DNA of 38,489 bases, from contig DAOTTI010000243.1 of NCBI GenBank assembly GCA_034437795.1, positions 1 to 38,489 on the forward strand. Reading direction: 5' to 3'. The notes under the pieces are model-generated. The model saw nothing but the letters and a program-made list of their open reading frames with translations. It was not told the origin of the DNA and searched no databases. The stretch comes from DAOTTI01 sp034437795. Its GTDB lineage: Bacteria; Chloroflexota; UBA11872; UBA12225. Positions 36,236 to 38,489 of this stretch are shown here, in pieces. The translations under genes were made by a program, and so were the position numbers. Positions within the stretch are counted from its first letter, which is position 1. Every line of letters begins with the position of its first letter.

Positions 36236-36311
36236 TCCGTGCGGGCGATGATCCGCGCCGCCTGGGGCCGGCGTGAAGCGGGTGCGAGCGGGCTGGGCGC
36301 TTGAAGCGGCG

Positions 36312-37412
36312 TCAGGGCCCGTCGCGGATCTCGGGGTGCGCCGCCATGATGGCCTCGGCCACGTCCCAGATGCGGGGCAGGAGGGCCCGGACGTCTTCGG
36401 CGCGGCGCTGCAGGTCGGTGAACGAGGCGATGCCCAGATCACTGAGTAGCCGGCGGTAGCCGGGGTCGAAGGCCTGCTGCAGACCGGGAGGCGCATCGGC
36501 GGCGAGCACCTGCCGGCAGCGTGAGGCGGTGACGGCGATCCAGAACAAGGCCTCGCGGTGGAGGCCACGTTCGATCAGCTCGCGGCTGCCGTCGATCGCG
36601 ATCGGGCGGGCGGCGGCGCTGATGTCGGAGGCGAATGAGAACGGCGTCTTGATCAGGGCGCTGGCCGCGTCGAAGAGGGGAACGAGCGCGGCCAAGTGCT
36701 GCTCGACGCGCGTTCGGCTGATGTGGGCGCAGCCCAGCAACGCCAGGAGCGCGTCGTACAGGTCCAGGCAGCCGTACTCCTCCAGCAGCTCGCGGGCCGC
36801 GACGTAGCGTCGGCGCACGGTGGGGTTCCGCAGGCCGGCCACGAGTACCACGTGCGCCGTGACGCCAGTTGGGAAGAGCCAGCCGATGACCTGCTCGTGG
36901 AAGGGAGCCGCGGGGTTGAGGGCCGCCAGCTGCTCCAGGATCCGGCCCCGCGCGTGCGCGCAGCGGGCGCGGACCCAGCGGCGCCTGGCGAACTCCCGCG
37001 ACACCGCCGCTTGGAGGGCGGACAGGTGCCCCGACGGGTCCAGGATGATGCCGCGCCGCCGGAAGCCGCCGGCCAGATGGTAGTGGCCGAGGGCGGCCTC
37101 GGGCGTCCGCACCAGCTCCAGCGCGAGGGGCGTTACGTCAAGCAGCAGGCCGTGGTAGAGAAGCTTGCCGCGCCGGCTCGGTTCAGGGGGGGCGGTGAAG
37201 ACGACGTTGAGGTCCAGATCGGAGGTGGCGGAATGCAGGGCGTCGTCGGGCAGCCAGGCGGTGGAGCCGGCGAAGTAGGCGCCGTGAAAGCCCGGCAGTC
37301 GGCTGGCCTCTTCCACCACCCACCGGCGCGCCACCGCTTTGGCCTCGCCGACGGTCATACGCGCTGGCTCTTGACGGAGCTCCATCGCGTCCATCACGTT
37401 ATGGTCGATCAC
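36312..37412 (-). CDS. Nucleotidyltransferase-fold protein
   Basis: 366 aa from GTG 37412. ATG 37394 or ATG 37385 are alternatives giving a start nearer MELRQEP. The MNT/polymerase-beta-type nucleotidyltransferase motif is present near residue 47: AYFAGSTAWLPDD (Gly-Ser) followed by SATSDLDLNVVF with the two metal-binding Asp. A third acidic strand is GLLLDVTPLALEL. The rest is helical (RRYVAARELLEEYGCLDLYD, FWIAVTASRCRQVLA), as in aminoglycoside-type or unclassified nucleotidyltransferases. The size exceeds minimal MNT toxins, and no HEPN partner is adjacent. Acceptor substrate is unknown. It is convergent with the TetR gene. Confidence 0.78.
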   Translation of the reverse strand: MIDHNVMDAMELRQEPARMTVGEAKAVARRWVVEEASRLPGFHGAYFAGSTAWLPDDALHSATSDLDLNVVFTAPPEPSRRGKLLYHGLLLDVTPLALELVRTPEAALGHYHLAGGFRRRGIILDPSGHLSALQAAVSREFARRRWVRARCAHARGRILEQLAALNPAAPFHEQVIGWLFPTGVTAHVVLVAGLRNPTVRRRYVAARELLEEYGCLDLYDALLALLGCAHISRTRVEQHLAALVPLFDAASALIKTPFSFASDISAAARPIAIDGSRELIERGLHREALFWIAVTASRCRQVLAADAPPGLQQAFDPGYRRLLSDLGIASFTDLQRRAEDVRALLPRIWDVAEAIMAAHPEIRDGP

Positions 37413-37659
37413 CTCAGGGTGAGCGTACGGCCACCCAGCGACCCAGCGACGTGCCGATCTGGAAAATCGCGCTACTCACGGTTCATTCTCCCACGCATTC
37501 GTCCACGCAGGCGCTGAACGACGCGCCGCGACAGGGACATAGTCCGGGGACCGGTCCATTCCGGACGTGCAGGCGCTACCGGGTCCCGATCCCATGTCGA
37601 TCCGGCCGGAGGCCGCTTGTATAGGTGCTGAGAACGTGTGACGTCGAAAGGGGTCTTCA

Positions 37660-38040
37660 ATGCCTGAGGTACGAACGCTGCTCACCGGTCTGGCCGTCGG
37701 TGGATCGCCGCGCTGGCGCGAGGGCCGGCTCTGGTTCGGCAACTGGGGCGCGCGGGAGATCGTCGCGGTCGGCCTCGCTGTTGCCCGCGAGGTCGTGGCG
37801 CAGACCACGACGCCAGCCGCGACCCCCCATCGACTGGCTGCCCGACGGCCGCCTGCTGGTGATGGGCCAGGAGCTCTTGCGCTGGGAGGCGGACGGGTCG
37901 TTCGTGACGCATGCCGACCTGAGCGGCCTCTCCGATGGCGCTTGCTCCCAAGCTGGTGGCGGAGGTGGCGGGAGCGGAGGCGGGGCTGGCCATCAGCGAT
38001 GGTCTCGACGGGGTGCTCTTCGTGGCTATTCCCTGCACCA
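37660..38040 (+). pseudogene. SMP-30/gluconolactonase-like gene remnant
   Basis: From ATG 37660 (AAAGGGGT upstream) the first frame reads MPEVRTLLTGLAVGGSPRWR and LWFGNWGAREIVAV, the N-terminal blade of SMP-30/gluconolactonase proteins. A different frame then carries PIDWLPDGRLLVMGQELLRW and GSFVTHADLSGLSD. The frame change lies at or before the C6 run at 37823-37828. After 37930 only a weakly similar piece (LVAEVAGAEAGLAI) is left and the remaining two thirds of the beta-propeller are missing. The gene is truncated next to an opposite-strand sigma factor, so both a frameshift and a large 3' deletion occurred. Confidence 0.65.
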
Positions 38041-38080
38041 CGCCATTGGCGCCAATCTATCCCGCCGCCCTGGCCGTGGG

Positions 38081-38489
38081 TCATGCAGGGGAGGCGCCCG
38101 CAGCCGGCGGCGCGGAGCCGCGGGCGCACGCGGCGGCCCGCTCCAGGAGCAGATCGCGCTCGCGGGCGTTGCGCGTGAGCGACGCCGCCCGTTCGAACTC
38201 GGCGCGGGCCTCGTCGACGCGGCCGAGCTTGACCATGTGATCGCCCCGCACGCTGGGCAGGAGGTGGTAGGCCGCGAGCGCTGGCTCCGCCGCCAGCGCA
38301 TCGACCAGCCCCAGGCCGGCGGCGGGGCCAAAGGCCATGGCCACGGCCACGGCGCGGTTGAGCTCCACCACGGGTGACGGCGCGAGCTGGGCCAGGGCAT
38401 CGTAGAGCGCCGCAATGCGCGCCCAGTCCGTCTCCGCGGCCGCCCGCGCGCGGGCGTGGCAGGCGGCGATCGCGGCCTGGAGCGCGTAC
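38081..38489 (-). CDS. ECF-type RNA polymerase sigma factor, C-terminal part (DUF6596)
   Basis: The stop is at 38081 and the frame is open to the window edge, so the N-terminal region with the sigma-2 and sigma-4 domains lies outside. Visible are YALQAAIAACHARARAAAET, WARIAALYDALAQLAPSPVV, ELNRAVAVAMAFGPAAGLGL, YHLLPSVRGDHMVKLGRVDE and ARAEFERAASLTRNARERDL, the hallmark C-terminal extension of the SigJ/YlaC-like sigma factors carrying DUF6596. Such factors are often paired with a YCII-domain protein, and no such gene is visible here. They direct transcription in response to signals sensed through the extension. The start is not available for inspection. Confidence 0.88.
   Translation of the reverse strand, partial: YALQAAIAACHARARAAAETDWARIAALYDALAQLAPSPVVELNRAVAVAMAFGPAAGLGLVDALAAEPALAAYHLLPSVRGDHMVKLGRVDEARAEFERAASLTRNARERDLLLERAAACARGSAPPAAGASPA

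Noticed and set aside
38045..38056. Perfect palindrome ATTGGCGCCAAT near the window end
   Set aside because: It lies in degenerate SMP-30-derived sequence. A single 12-bp palindrome is not enough evidence for an operator.

Overview
The window is about 38.5 kb of very GC-rich bacterial DNA with dense, mostly single-gene transcription units on both strands. The gene content points to a member of the Chloroflexota (an inference from family content, with no rRNA or other marker in the window): F420-type LLM oxidoreductase, SMP-30, secreted CAP and IPT/TIG proteins with Pro/Thr linkers, DUF6596 sigma factor, DUF433/DUF5615 and AbrB/PIN toxin-antitoxin pairs, and a Uma2 fragment. The intergenic DNA is full of modular GC-rich repeats. 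Genes often have weak Shine-Dalgarno sites, and several start only 8-10 nt after a -10-like hexamer, suggesting leaderless mRNAs.

Layout. 0.5-6.2 kb: plus-strand metabolic genes (sugar-phosphate isomerase-like TIM barrel, mannonate-dehydratase-like enolase-superfamily enzyme, PhyH-type dioxygenase, class III aminotransferase). 6.4-7.6 kb: Uma2 fragment and a membrane protein. 7.9-12.6 kb: signalling block with a soluble histidine kinase, an OmpR-type regulator, a divergent 30-aa membrane peptide with its own promoter and terminator, a membrane HD-GYP phosphodiesterase and a SHOCT-type membrane protein. 13.1-17.4 kb: second TIM-barrel isomerase, remnants of an envelope-polysaccharide operon, cobalamin adenosyltransferase, methyltransferase. 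17.6-20.9 kb: two toxin-antitoxin modules, both with broken toxin genes, around a 398-aa protein of unknown function. 21-28 kb: CAP protein, FMN reductase, 6-phosphofructokinase divergent from a ROK-type kinase, uracil-DNA-glycosylase-like protein, secreted IPT/TIG protein. 28.4-31.3 kb: double-GAF HisKA_2 kinase and a 41-aa membrane peptide with its own terminator. 31.9-38.5 kb: VOC proteins, frameshifted SnoaL-like and LLM genes, membrane protein, TetR regulator with a clear operator, nucleotidyltransferase, SMP-30 remnant and the C-terminal part of an ECF-type sigma factor running off the end.

The most notable points are two unannotated-type mini-proteins with complete transcription-unit signals; an intergenic repeat module apparently captured in frame inside the active-site-loop region of the mannonate-dehydratase-like enzyme; a composite repeat (GCGAGTA-type microsatellite followed by a CCCTCACCCT...GGGAGAGGG hairpin) recurring mostly at gene 3' ends; selective decay of toxins next to open antitoxin genes; and a 20-bp duplication that duplicated a start site and created a 7-codon upstream ORF. 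About seven genes are broken or fragmentary. Some of the single frameshifts could be assembly errors, so read-level checks matter.
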